59,124 nt of DNA. It comes from Bacteroidales bacterium (lineage in GTDB: Bacteria; Bacteroidota; Bacteroidia; Bacteroidales; JAADJA01). Positions 33,401 to 41,516 of the stretch are shown here, in pieces. The DNA lies in assembly GCA_016933115.1 (NCBI GenBank), contig JAFGBL010000232.1:1-59124 (forward strand). The letters are read 5' to 3'. Below the pieces are notes generated by a model. That model was not told the DNA's origin, made no database searches, and saw only the letters and a program-made list of their open reading frames with translations. The translations under genes were made by a program, and so were the position numbers. The first letter of the stretch is position 1; each line of letters begins with the position of its first letter.

Positions 33401-34189
33401 ATTGGTATATTGCCCATCATTATTGAAATCATAACGAATGGAATCATTCCAACCGACGAGGGTCATGGAATGACCGGTGCCTGCTCCCCAGTGGTTCACC
33501 ACACATTTTCCTGCTTCAGGTGTACCCTGGGGCAGGTGTGTGTATCCGGGGTAGTCGGTATAAAAATTGGCAAGACCTCCGTAAGGTGAACCTTCCAGGT
33601 GATCAAACAACCAGTATTTTACTGTTTGAATACCCTCTTCGTCCCCTAAATAAATTGAAAATACGCCATCCAATTGATTTAACATCCCCCGGTAATATTT
33701 ATCATAACCGCTGGGCCAGTATTGCGATCCCAGGCTCAACCCCCCATAATCTGCTATATTCATATGTCCGTTGGACTTGATCGCCTCGAAACTGTAATAA
33801 AAACAAACCCCAACCTGGTTTTCGCCATTATTGAAAAAATTCCAGGTATACAAAGGTGAATATTGATGAATACTGGTATCTGCCGCTGTATTCCGAACCC
33901 GGTTCAACTCATAGGTGTAGGTATAGCCGATACTGCTGAATTGACCGCATGACCAACCTACCTGGTCCAGAATCGGCCGGAAAAACTGCAGCTGGCTGTT
34001 GTCATGAAAATCAGGTAGCAATGGGGCATCTGTGCCTTTGTATGAATCGGGTAGCTTCAGTTCAGGAAGATTGGACAGCAGGATCGAATCGGTGGATGAA
34101 ATTTGAGTTGAGAACAGTTCCCTTTCCTGACCCGATATTTCAAGCCTGAATAAAAAAATAAAACCGATAATCCAAATGTATTTTCCCAT
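30395..34189 (-). CDS. C1 (papain-like) cysteine protease with Ca-binding insert and T9SS domain
   Basis: The 1264-aa secreted protein (ATG at 34189; the ORF-track TTG adds four residues) has signal peptide MGKYIWIIGFIFLFRLEISG. The papain-like domain covers about 65-310: catalytic Cys in GWSCGQFSS (about 81), His in TGHSMTLVGW (about 240) and Asn in FKFVNSFG. Between His and Asn two calcium-loop-like stretches occur (DFNNDGQY, DINGDGLVNVKDWE), as in dockerins or EF hands. Beta-sandwich, Ig-like and CARDB-like regions follow (about 450-1170), then a type A T9SS domain (CAPNPAYSDLRISF ... GIYIIRFQTKKG). Probable role: extracellular proteolysis. It is upstream of, but transcribed separately from, the PqqD operon. 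Confidence 0.82.
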   Translation of the reverse strand: MGKYIWIIGFIFLFRLEISGQERELFSTQISSTDSILLSNLPELKLPDSYKGTDAPLLPDFHDNSQLQFFRPILDQVGWSCGQFSSIGYTYTYELNRVRNTAADTSIHQYSPLYTWNFFNNGENQVGVCFYYSFEAIKSNGHMNIADYGGLSLGSQYWPSGYDKYYRGMLNQLDGVFSIYLGDEEGIQTVKYWLFDHLEGSPYGGLANFYTDYPGYTHLPQGTPEAGKCVVNHWGAGTGHSMTLVGWNDSIRYDFNNDGQYTNNIDINGDGLVNVKDWEIGGFKFVNSFGPLHADSGFCYVMYKVMAEEKPPDGIWNKSVYVQMAEGNYFPKLAFKIRLQHNSRNKLKLTTGVSNDTTDFFPQYQLDYSIFNFQGGDHYMQGNDTSELNKKIEIGLDATPLLSYIHTGEPARFFFQVYEHDPQNKGQGQVLSCSLMDYINGGLEMPVPGIPMTIANNGFTNLSVIHTLNPDQVQILTEELPAFIDNQPFEFQLAAEQGQPPYKWDIVSVYNENWYGQDYPVIEEEELVPNGNTEGYVIKQIPFDFPFYGKTSNEVILFVDGFLGFTEESLPVPYQVDDMVLFRYVKLIAPYLSRYLQYTSVNDDRIWYKGDEEHAAFRWKTSLKYENITYKVDFSVFLYPDGRIEFFFGDSEVPKSIKWITGLSAGDDQNYQVSEFSNLLSYKSDEAIRYTPNNTLEGFSITDEGVLTADPSNGYTIYNITARVTDNNKIFAQKDFQLSNGVLFTIDVDSGGDSLVEYGETCSLDVSLKNISTNYLSNTSFSVDIDNPFITMVDGTEDFGILLPGETVTKENAILLEVDPLVPDQYFIRFTTEITSTGNFWEGQFTIPVFAPDLKIGSPFVIDGGNGWLDPGETADIIIPVINYGHSEANNVERVLETNSPFLYINSNSNNFLGDIEKGETIFDTVNVTIDAACPEGLKVTLDYQLTAEPGLVYSESPEFTIGRYPVLILDLDPGKISGHYIKDYLDEIGLYYEYLVSFPSEMNQFRNIFVLLGKKWGQYILSEAEGDSLAAFLLNGGNIYMEGGVSWYEDPQTSVHSMFNFSTEPITWNEIDSVAGIDGTFTQNMLFTYSGGLPYYNHYLEPIGPAFGILKRNSQPHDFTVAYDNGTYKTIGSNIMFGLLVNGQGISQKYNLLKEYLIFFGLDDLITGRQNHPEPLPDYGLTCAPNPAYSDLRISFTLPERESVSLNIFNMFGKSVFGYCTNQPFPEGLHVAELKLDQLSPGIYIIRFQTKKGLFATKFVISR

Positions 34190-34315
34190 ATAACCTGCCA
34201 AACGAATTTAGCGGTGTGAAATTAATTAATCATCTGATTATTGACAAGACAAAAAAAGTTACCGGTTAGTTTAAACCTGTAAATGGTAAATTTAAAATCC
34301 TGTTGTGATGGGATA

Positions 34316-36364
34316 TCACTGCAAAACCATTTTTCGGGTAAATATTTCATTACCGGTATCTACCCTCAAAATATAAATCCCCGGATTCAATTTATTGCCA
34401 TTTTTATCCCTGCCCTTCCAATCGAATGAAAAGACCAGACTATCAGGATTAAAATTTTGATTTTTCTCAAAAACAATTTCTCCCTTTGAATTGACAATGG
34501 ATAAATCAAAAATGGCCCTTTGATTAAAACTGACCTGAATTTTTACTTCCTCATTAAAGGGATTCGGGCTGACGGCAATATTTGGAATTTGAGGTTCAGC
34601 TTCTTGAATATCAATAGGCAATTGCACCAAAATATATTCCGGCATTAACAGGGTATCAGAGTAATAATCGTTACTCACAATCAGCTTCACTGAATACATT
34701 CCGGCATCATTATAAGTGAACTGCGGATTTTGTTCATAAGAATCGAACATCCCGTCATTTTGGAAATCCCACGCCCATTGTTCAACTTCGCCGGTCGACA
34801 AATCGGAGAATTGAACCTCCAAAGGAAGCGGGCCAAAAGTCGGTCCGGCCGTAAAAGCCGCCTGGACATAGGGTTCACCGGTGATGGTAAAATGACCGGT
34901 TGTAAATCCTGAAATCAGGCTGTCACCCGACCACACGATCAGCCGGATACGGCAACTGTCGGAACAAACCTGCGGGACGGTCCATTGATACCGGCCACTA
35001 TTGGGAAGATAATCTGCGATTATTTCCGTCCACAATTCCCCTGATCCGAAGGGTGAAAAGAGTAACCTGACATAAGTTGGCGTGCCTTCAGGCACTTCCG
35101 AAGCCCAATCGATGAATTGTACCGAATTTTGGTAGAACACTTCATGGCCTTTGGGGAACAATCCCCTGATCCAAAGGCTGTCGGCAGGCGAATCTTCCCG
35201 GTAACATTTCATGTAATTCTGGTAGCTGGGCCATGAACCGCCTTCGGCCATGATCACCATATCGGCAAACCCGTTGTGGTCAAAATCGCCTCCTGCCCTG
35301 AAAGCCTGGCAATCCGACATCCCGGAGGTTGTGAACTGTGCAGCCTGCGTCCAGTTCCCGGTTCCGTCGCCCAGCCAAAGGGTAAAAGTTCCGTCGCCAT
35401 AAGCGGCCAGATCGGTAAATCCGTCGGCATTCATATCCCACAATTGCGTCTCCTGAAAGTCGGCACCGGCAGGCAGGTTGCCTGACAGGTCCTGCCACTC
35501 TTCATTATTCTGATCCCAGCCCCAGACCTCGAGGTTGGCAGCAACAAAAGCAATATCCTTATCGCCGTCGTTGTCGATATCTCCCAGCGAAGGACCGGTG
35601 TACCCGATTCCACCCGGATCGGGCAGGTTGCCATCTACATTGATGAAATCTCCTGTTCCATCCCCGAAATATACAGCACCATTTTGATGTGCAACAATAA
35701 AATCAACAAATCCATCATTGTTGATGTCGCCAAACACGAACCGCAAATTTGAATTACCGCCGATATAACCAAATGACTGAGTCCAGGTTCCATCCATGTT
35801 GTTCGCATACACATGCACACCCGCGCAGCAACCGAAGGAAATGCTTCCCAGGTCAAGATCACCGTCGTTATCGATGTCGGCAAAATCAGAGCCGAACATG
35901 CCCCAATCCTCACCATTGGTTGCCAATCCATCGTCCCAGGCCGTCCATCCGGTTCCTGTTCCATCACCAAGGGCCACTTCCAGGATTTGATCTCCGAGGT
36001 CGGTGGAGGAATAATTGTGATGAATGCCATAGCCAATATCCCAAAGGCCGTCATTGTTCACATCACCTACGGCAATGCCTCCGTATCCCAGGTTGCCGTC
36101 CATCTGCACCGACCAGTTTCCGGCTCCGTCGCCAAACCACACCATGATGCCCTGCTGGTTGGTGTTCACACCGGGATTGCCATGGTCCCCCATGGAAATG
36201 ATATCCACAACACCGTCATTATTAATATCTGCAAACTCATATTCCGAATTACCTCCTTCCCATTCCGGGGGCTCCAGGCCGTTGGAACTGTTGATATAAT
36301 TGAGGGATTGGGAAAATAAATAAATCGGGAAGAATAGCATTATTAGAAAAGAAAATAACCTCAT
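34316..36364 (-). CDS. secreted FG-GAP/VCBS repeat protein with PKD and T9SS domains
   Basis: The product is 682 aa from ATG 36364 (MRLFSFLIMLFFPIYLFSQ, a good signal peptide). The ORF-track ATG at 36418 lies upstream of a predicted -7 box and is rejected. At least six FG-GAP blades with calcium motifs follow (DINNDGVVDI, DVNNDGLWDI, DIDNDGDLDL, DINNDGFVDF, DIDNDGDKDI, DMNADGFTDL, DFDHNGFAD). These imply a beta-propeller at about 40-375. A PKD domain follows at about 505-580 (FGPLPLEVQFSDLST, WDFQNDGMFD), then a T9SS domain (IAVSPNPFNEEVKIQV, GIYILRVDTGN). Probable surface or released binding protein. Confidence 0.85.
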   Translation of the reverse strand: MRLFSFLIMLFFPIYLFSQSLNYINSSNGLEPPEWEGGNSEYEFADINNDGVVDIISMGDHGNPGVNTNQQGIMVWFGDGAGNWSVQMDGNLGYGGIAVGDVNNDGLWDIGYGIHHNYSSTDLGDQILEVALGDGTGTGWTAWDDGLATNGEDWGMFGSDFADIDNDGDLDLGSISFGCCAGVHVYANNMDGTWTQSFGYIGGNSNLRFVFGDINNDGFVDFIVAHQNGAVYFGDGTGDFINVDGNLPDPGGIGYTGPSLGDIDNDGDKDIAFVAANLEVWGWDQNNEEWQDLSGNLPAGADFQETQLWDMNADGFTDLAAYGDGTFTLWLGDGTGNWTQAAQFTTSGMSDCQAFRAGGDFDHNGFADMVIMAEGGSWPSYQNYMKCYREDSPADSLWIRGLFPKGHEVFYQNSVQFIDWASEVPEGTPTYVRLLFSPFGSGELWTEIIADYLPNSGRYQWTVPQVCSDSCRIRLIVWSGDSLISGFTTGHFTITGEPYVQAAFTAGPTFGPLPLEVQFSDLSTGEVEQWAWDFQNDGMFDSYEQNPQFTYNDAGMYSVKLIVSNDYYSDTLLMPEYILVQLPIDIQEAEPQIPNIAVSPNPFNEEVKIQVSFNQRAIFDLSIVNSKGEIVFEKNQNFNPDSLVFSFDWKGRDKNGNKLNPGIYILRVDTGNEIFTRKMVLQ

Positions 36365-36391
36365 TTTTTTTGGGATTTTTATTGTATCCCT

Positions 36392-36399
36392 CAAAAGTA
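36392..36399 (-). promoter_or_regulatory. -7 box for the FG-GAP gene
   Basis: The minus strand reads TACTTTTG (TAnnTTTG), giving a leader of about 20 nt before ATG 36364. It lies downstream of the alternative ATG at 36418, which supports the internal start. Confidence 0.45.
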
Positions 36400-36465
36400 A
36401 AAAAATTATATAATTCATGAGGGATCAAAAAAATTAGTGGTGAATCATAATTGGTGAATAGTGAT

Positions 36466-36481
36466 CCTGATGGATATCGGG
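36466..36481. repeat. short palindrome CCTGAT-ggat-ATCGGG in a repeat-like spacer
   Basis: The 192-nt spacer between the FG-GAP gene and the lipoprotein gene holds this hairpin (one T-G pair) and the direct repeats ATCACAAATC-ACAAATC and ATCACAAATCC (about 36519-36548). Similar low-complexity spacers and GATAGCTATC-like palindromes occur at 49339-49356. Confidence 0.45.
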
Positions 36482-36556
36482 AGTGATTGCAGAGGGAATA
36501 ATTCAATACTTCACCAATCACAAATCACAAATCTGCGATCACAAATCCCCTCCGAT

Positions 36557-37402
36557 TTATTCTTCTATCTCAATAAACCGCTCATCCCCGGCAGGATCGA
36601 GGGTATTGTTGCTCCGGTTGTAGCGCATATAAAACCGCCGTTGTTTGTCGGGCGGCCAGTTTTCGTTGAGGTGTTCGTTCAGGATGTAGTCGAATGCATA
36701 ACCGGCATAGCGCCGGGCAAAAACACCGGCATAGTGGTAAATGATATCGAGATCGATTTCGCTTTCGAAATATTTGTATTCCACCTCTCCGGTAATCAGG
36801 TTCTCGGTAAAATATCCCGTGATCTGGTCCGTAATGGTTTCGGATGAAAAAAACAGTTTTCGTGCACTTTTAGGATCGTTCAGCTCGTTCATTTCAAACC
36901 AGCTGTTGTAAGTAATAGCATTCAGGTCGAGTTTTTTATGGTAAACATAATCACCATATTCAGCTTCATCCTCAAATTCGCTGTAATGCTCCTCCAGTTG
37001 CAATTGGGCAATATTGAAAATATAAGCCGGAGATTGCAGGAACAGGAAACTGTCGGTCAGGTTCTCCAGGTATACTTTGAATCCAAGGGCTTCAAACTCC
37101 TCGATCATGCCGTTGATAAAAGTTGTGAGGAAAATGGAGTCGGAAATATCCTTTAAGAAAATGCTTTTGGCCATCAGGAGCGAGTCGCGTTCAAAGGGAG
37201 TCAGTCCAGTGGTATCTCCGATCTCAATTACTTTGAGGTTGGATTTAAAAACAAAATTTACCGGCAAAAGCAATATGGAAATATCCGGCTTTGATTCGAT
37301 ATAAGCCCTTGACAACTTCCACTCGGGATAGCATGATGTGAGAAGCCATACCGATGTCAGCAAAAAAAATATTGATATAAAATTCTGTTTAAATTTCACC
37401 AA
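36557..37402 (-). CDS. uncharacterised lipoprotein
   Basis: The 281-aa product starts with TTG (GTG one codon later is equally possible). It has a lipoprotein signal peptide ending in the lipobox LLTSC (FFLLTSVWLLTSCYPEW). The mature part is mixed alpha/beta, acidic and rich in aromatic residues, with DISILLLPVNFVFKSNLKVIE near its start and an acidic middle (EEHYSEFEDEAEYGDY). I do not recognise the family. It begins 4 nt after the flavodiiron gene ends, which places it at the end of the parC-flavodiiron operon, although no functional link is obvious. Confidence 0.65.
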   Translation of the reverse strand: MVKFKQNFISIFFLLTSVWLLTSCYPEWKLSRAYIESKPDISILLLPVNFVFKSNLKVIEIGDTTGLTPFERDSLLMAKSIFLKDISDSIFLTTFINGMIEEFEALGFKVYLENLTDSFLFLQSPAYIFNIAQLQLEEHYSEFEDEAEYGDYVYHKKLDLNAITYNSWFEMNELNDPKSARKLFFSSETITDQITGYFTENLITGEVEYKYFESEIDLDIIYHYAGVFARRYAGYAFDYILNEHLNENWPPDKQRRFYMRYNRSNNTLDPAGDERFIEIEE

Positions 37403-37406
37403 AAAG

Positions 37407-38615
37407 TTACTGCGCCGATTTTTGTTCCAATTTCAACAATTCCCGGCCGAAAGCTTTGCCATATTCGATACAGCTCTTTTCCTCCTCTGCATCGGGGGTG
37501 AATTTGACAAAAATTCCTTCCCCGAAATAATTCAGCTTGAGGTTTTTCAGGTTGGACTCGATCATGTTTTTGTTCTCACCGCTCCAACCGTACGATCCGA
37601 AGGCCCCGGCCAGTTTTCCTTTATCCCTTAACGGATTGATGGTGGCAAAAAGTTTATATACCGGAAATAAAATATTCTGGTTGATGGTAGGCGACCCCAC
37701 AATAATGGCCGAGCTACGAGTGACTTTTTCATCCAGTTCACCCAGCGGTACGGTTTCAATATCCTGGACATCCACCTCAATTTCCCCGGCCTGTTTGATC
37801 CCTTCTGCTATCTTTTCAGCGATCACACCGGTTTTATGGTAGGCCGAAACATATGGAATGAACACCCTGTGTTTATCAGGATATTGAAAGGCTTCCCGTG
37901 CATATTTTTCCGAAATATCTACATATTTTTTCCAATGGCTGCGGAGCACCGGCCCATGACCCGGGCAGATCATATCAATCTCCAACGGCCGTATCTTCTC
38001 GATGGCCTTAAGCATGAACTTGCTGAACGGCCTCAGAATCACATCGAAATAATATTTGAATGCATCGTCAAAATTTCCCACCTGATCATCGAAAATGCCT
38101 TCGTGGCAAAAATGGCAGCCAAACGAATCGCAGGTAAAAAGTAGCTTGTCCTCTGGAAGGTAAGTGTACATTGTATCGGGCCAGTGCAGGTTGGGAGCTC
38201 CGATAAAATGGATCTTTTTATTCCCCAGATCGAGTATGTGCCCATCCTTCACAACCTGATGCGGGAAATCGGGCCCGATCATGTCTTTCAGGTAACGGAT
38301 GGCATTTCCGCTTCCGACCACTTTTGCATTGAGTGCTATGTTGAGCAACCCACGCAAGCTGCCCGAGTGATCGGGTTCCGTATGATTGACAATGATGTAT
38401 TCAATTGCCAAAGGATCGGTCAGCGATTTTATCTTTTCCAGGTATTGATCCTGAAAACGTTCCTTTACCGTATCTACAACGGCTTTGTGATGTGCATCGA
38501 TAAAATAGGAATTATAAGTGGTGCCGTATTTGGTTTCCATCACCACATCGAAGGTGACGATATCGTAATCGAGCGCACCAATCCATTTTACATCATTTGT
38601 TATATCGATAACCAT
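37407..38615 (-). CDS. flavodiiron protein (A-type flavoprotein)
   Basis: The 402-aa cytosolic enzyme reduces O2 to water or NO to N2O, protecting anaerobes and microaerophiles. The N-terminal metallo-beta-lactamase domain carries the diiron ligands HTEPDH (H.E.DH), LHWPD, CDSFG and PGHGP. The flavodoxin domain is at about 250-390 (VFIPYVSAYHKTG, IIVGSPTINQNI, GSYGWSGE). No rubredoxin or NAD(P)H oxidoreductase domain is fused, so the electron donor is encoded elsewhere. It lies 11 nt downstream of parC and 4 nt upstream of the lipoprotein gene. Confidence 0.95.
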   Translation of the reverse strand: MVIDITNDVKWIGALDYDIVTFDVVMETKYGTTYNSYFIDAHHKAVVDTVKERFQDQYLEKIKSLTDPLAIEYIIVNHTEPDHSGSLRGLLNIALNAKVVGSGNAIRYLKDMIGPDFPHQVVKDGHILDLGNKKIHFIGAPNLHWPDTMYTYLPEDKLLFTCDSFGCHFCHEGIFDDQVGNFDDAFKYYFDVILRPFSKFMLKAIEKIRPLEIDMICPGHGPVLRSHWKKYVDISEKYAREAFQYPDKHRVFIPYVSAYHKTGVIAEKIAEGIKQAGEIEVDVQDIETVPLGELDEKVTRSSAIIVGSPTINQNILFPVYKLFATINPLRDKGKLAGAFGSYGWSGENKNMIESNLKNLKLNYFGEGIFVKFTPDAEEEKSCIEYGKAFGRELLKLEQKSAQ

Positions 38616-38626
38616 GATTTTAGTTT

Positions 38627-41389
38627 TTAAAGTTCAAGTTCCATTTGAGAAGCGCTATCCGGTCCTGGCTTTTTGGTTTTCTTTTTCACTTCGCTTTTTA
38701 AGATTTCCGTTGCTTCCTCTTTATCGGCTTCTTCCTGATCCATTACCTGATTTTCACTTTGTTCAGGATGAATATCTTCCGAAGCAAATTCGTCCATTAC
38801 TTCTTCACCCGCAAGTTCCTGTTCCAAATCGTCAGGTCCTTGTACAGGTATTTCATAGGGCAATGGTTCAATAAATTCCACTTTACTGATGGCTTTTGTG
38901 GTGATCCTTTTCCCTTTGGCCTTCACTCCTTTCACTCCAATAAATTCCTCCACATTGATGACCAGATCGGGAATTTCTTTCTCATTTTTCTCCTTATCAA
39001 AAAATATCTTAAGCTGCGGCCTGAAATCAAGACTCTGGGCTATCAGGTAATTACCTTCCTGATCTCCAATAAAATCAATTTTTTTGTTCAGGTTGTTCTC
39101 TGCCTCCACCTGGAATCGTTTGATGTAGAAGAACTCCTGAGCTGCATCGAAATATACCGGTGTAATGATCTTTCGCGGATCGAGCTTTTCAATAATAATC
39201 ATATCCTCTTCAAAATGATTGGAAAGGTCGTAATTCATCAATTTATAATAACCCGATTTCTGGATGGTGAGTATCTTGTCGTCCGATTTGAACGCTCCGA
39301 TATATTTTCCCCGTTCCTCCGTATTAAGCCTTTTGACCGTATCATCGTACCATATATCACGGGCGCCCAGCGTAGAAACGCCTTCTTCCCGTTTTACAAT
39401 ATTTCGGATCGCATGTCTTGAAATAATATTACCCTGTGAACCCTTACCCTTGATATCAAGCTGGCTGAAATCGTATTCGAACGACAACTTGCGCAGCTTG
39501 GGTTTTGGGCTTAGGAAAACCTTTACTACTTCCGCTTCACCATTTGGATTGGCGCTGAAGTACAACACTTTCGAATCCTTGTTGCCGCGGGTCACATCAT
39601 ATTCCTTGTCGCGGGTGACTGAGGTAACGGCAAACCGTTTCACCCTGGCCGGGCCTTTCCGGCCGTCGCGGAAGATCATGTTGTAAATAGTCCGGTCATC
39701 GTTTTTCTGGTACACATCTACATGAATGACATTGTGCCCGACAAATGTTTTAGCAGCGACTTTTGTTACCATAAAAGTTCCGTCAGACCTGAACACTATG
39801 ATGTCGTCGATGTCGGAGCAATCGCAAATGTATTCGTCTCGGCGGAGGGAAGTGCCGGCAAAGCCTTCTTCCCGGTTGAGGTATAATTTTTGGGTAGCAG
39901 CAGCCACGCGGGTAGCTTCGATCACATCGAAATTTCTGATCTCGGTTTTGCGTTCCCTTCCGGGGCCGTATTTCTTATTGATCTGCCTGAAATAGTTGAT
40001 GGCATAATCGATCAGGTGCTCCAGGTGGTTGTCAACCTCTTCAATTTCCAATTCAATACCCTTGATGATATCGTCGGCCTTGAAGGAGTTGAATTTTGAA
40101 ATCCGTTTGATCTTGATTTCGGTCAGCCGGATGATATCATCTTCGGTGATATCGCGATGGAAAAGCTTCCGGTAGGGTTTCAATCCCTTATCAATGGCTT
40201 CGATAACGGCTTCCCAGGTTTCGCACTCTTCAATTTTGCGGTAAATCTTTTTTTCGATGAAAATTTTTTCCAGGGACGAAAAATGCCATTGTTCAAGCAA
40301 TTCGGCTTTCCTGATATCGAGCTCCATTTTGAGCAGTTCCACCGTATTTTCGACCGAATTCTGCAAAATTTCCGTCACCCCGATAAATTTTGGTTTTCCG
40401 TCATCAATCACACAGGCATTGGGCGAAATGGACATTTCGCAACTGGTAAATGCGTATAGGGCATCGATGGTCTGATCGGGCGATACGTTGGGAGCCAGGT
40501 GTATCATGATCTCCACATTTTCAGCCGTGTTGTCGTCGATCTTCCTGATTTTGATTTTACCCTTGTCATTGGCTGCTACGATGGTATCGATCAAAGCAGT
40601 GGTAGTGGTTCCAAATGGAATTTCCGTAATAACAAGCGTTTTTTTATCCAGTTGGCTGATCTTTGCCCTGACCCTGACCCGGCCACCCCTTAGTCCGTCA
40701 CCGTATTTGCTCACATCGATCATCCCTCCGGTCTGGAAGTCGGGAAAAATTTCAAATTCTTTGTTCTGCAATATTTTGATCGCAGCATCGATAAGTTCGT
40801 TGAAATTATGGGGAAGAATTTTGGATGCCAGGCCAACGGCGATCCCTTCCACTCCCTGTGCCAGGAGCAGTGGAAATTTCACCGGTAAATTCACCGGTTC
40901 CTTGTTGCGGCCGTCATAGGAAGCTTTCCAGGTGGTTGTCTTGGGGTTGAACACTACTTCATTGGCAAATTTGGAGAGGCGGGCTTCAATATACCTGGGA
41001 GCGGCTGCGCTATCCCCGGTGAGCACGTTTCCCCAATTTCCCTGGGTTTCAATCAGTAAATCTTTCTGACCAAGCTGGACCAATGCATCACCTATGGAAG
41101 CATCGCCATGCGGGTGGTACTGCATGGTATTGCCGATGATGTTGGCCACTTTGTTGAACCGGCCGTCATCCAGGTTTTTCAAGGAATGCAAAATCCTGCG
41201 CTGAACCGGCTTCAGCCCGTCCTTCATATCAGGTACGGCCCGCTCCAGTATTACATAGGAAGCATAATCGAGGAACCAGTTCTCGTACATCCCACCCAGG
41301 TGAATGATTTTATGCGTATCACCTGCAGGTTGTTCCAAATCTTCCTGTTGTTCCTGTTCTAAACTTTCCTGATCTTCAAATTCTGACAT
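38627..41389 (-). CDS. parC: DNA topoisomerase IV subunit A
   Basis: The 920-aa subunit breaks and rejoins DNA during decatenation. The ORF-track start lies 32 codons upstream; ATG 41389 (MSEFEDQESLEQE) is preferred because the extra residues (ILYFCLNYIIFNF) are not family-like and overlap the promoter region. The breakage-reunion domain has GLKPVQRRILHSL, HPHGDASIGDALV and the catalytic Tyr in AAPRYIEARLSK. A coiled-coil tower follows, then six-bladed C-terminal repeats from about 540, and an acidic, Lys-rich tail. The partner ParE gene is not in the window. Divergent from the nuclease-like gene. Confidence 0.94.
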   Translation of the reverse strand: MSEFEDQESLEQEQQEDLEQPAGDTHKIIHLGGMYENWFLDYASYVILERAVPDMKDGLKPVQRRILHSLKNLDDGRFNKVANIIGNTMQYHPHGDASIGDALVQLGQKDLLIETQGNWGNVLTGDSAAAPRYIEARLSKFANEVVFNPKTTTWKASYDGRNKEPVNLPVKFPLLLAQGVEGIAVGLASKILPHNFNELIDAAIKILQNKEFEIFPDFQTGGMIDVSKYGDGLRGGRVRVRAKISQLDKKTLVITEIPFGTTTTALIDTIVAANDKGKIKIRKIDDNTAENVEIMIHLAPNVSPDQTIDALYAFTSCEMSISPNACVIDDGKPKFIGVTEILQNSVENTVELLKMELDIRKAELLEQWHFSSLEKIFIEKKIYRKIEECETWEAVIEAIDKGLKPYRKLFHRDITEDDIIRLTEIKIKRISKFNSFKADDIIKGIELEIEEVDNHLEHLIDYAINYFRQINKKYGPGRERKTEIRNFDVIEATRVAAATQKLYLNREEGFAGTSLRRDEYICDCSDIDDIIVFRSDGTFMVTKVAAKTFVGHNVIHVDVYQKNDDRTIYNMIFRDGRKGPARVKRFAVTSVTRDKEYDVTRGNKDSKVLYFSANPNGEAEVVKVFLSPKPKLRKLSFEYDFSQLDIKGKGSQGNIISRHAIRNIVKREEGVSTLGARDIWYDDTVKRLNTEERGKYIGAFKSDDKILTIQKSGYYKLMNYDLSNHFEEDMIIIEKLDPRKIITPVYFDAAQEFFYIKRFQVEAENNLNKKIDFIGDQEGNYLIAQSLDFRPQLKIFFDKEKNEKEIPDLVINVEEFIGVKGVKAKGKRITTKAISKVEFIEPLPYEIPVQGPDDLEQELAGEEVMDEFASEDIHPEQSENQVMDQEEADKEEATEILKSEVKKKTKKPGPDSASQMELEL

Positions 41390-41456
41390 TTCCTCTGTTT
41401 TCTTATGAAGTATTACAATACCCTGAGCGCCAAAATTAAAAATAATATAATTTAAG

Positions 41457-41464
41457 CAAAAGTA
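41457..41464 (-). promoter_or_regulatory. possible -7 box for parC
   Basis: The minus strand reads TACTTTTG (TAnnTTTG). A second match, TAATTTTG, lies at plus 41431-41438. Both are upstream of ATG 41389; neither has a TTG at the preferred distance. Confidence 0.35.
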
Positions 41465-41469
41465 GAGTA

Positions 41470-41498
41470 TTGAAAATTTATCCACTATTGTATATTTG
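41470..41498 (+). promoter_or_regulatory. promoter of the secreted nuclease-like gene
   Basis: TTG (41470-41472) is followed after 18 nt by TATATTTG (41491-41498), an exact TAnnTTTG. The ORF-track start TTG at 41496 lies inside the -7 box, so the ATG at 41517 is the real start, with a leader of about 10-15 nt. Confidence 0.6.
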
Positions 41499-41516
41499 CA
41501 ATTTTATATACAACTT

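Noticed and set aside
35749-36319. Overlapping plus-strand ORFs of 132 and 168 aa
   Set aside because: They mirror the repeated FG-GAP codons on the other strand.
41390-41485. Extended N-terminus of parC
   Set aside because: The added 32 residues are hydrophobic, unlike ParC, and the region holds promoter-like boxes; ATG 41389 fits better.
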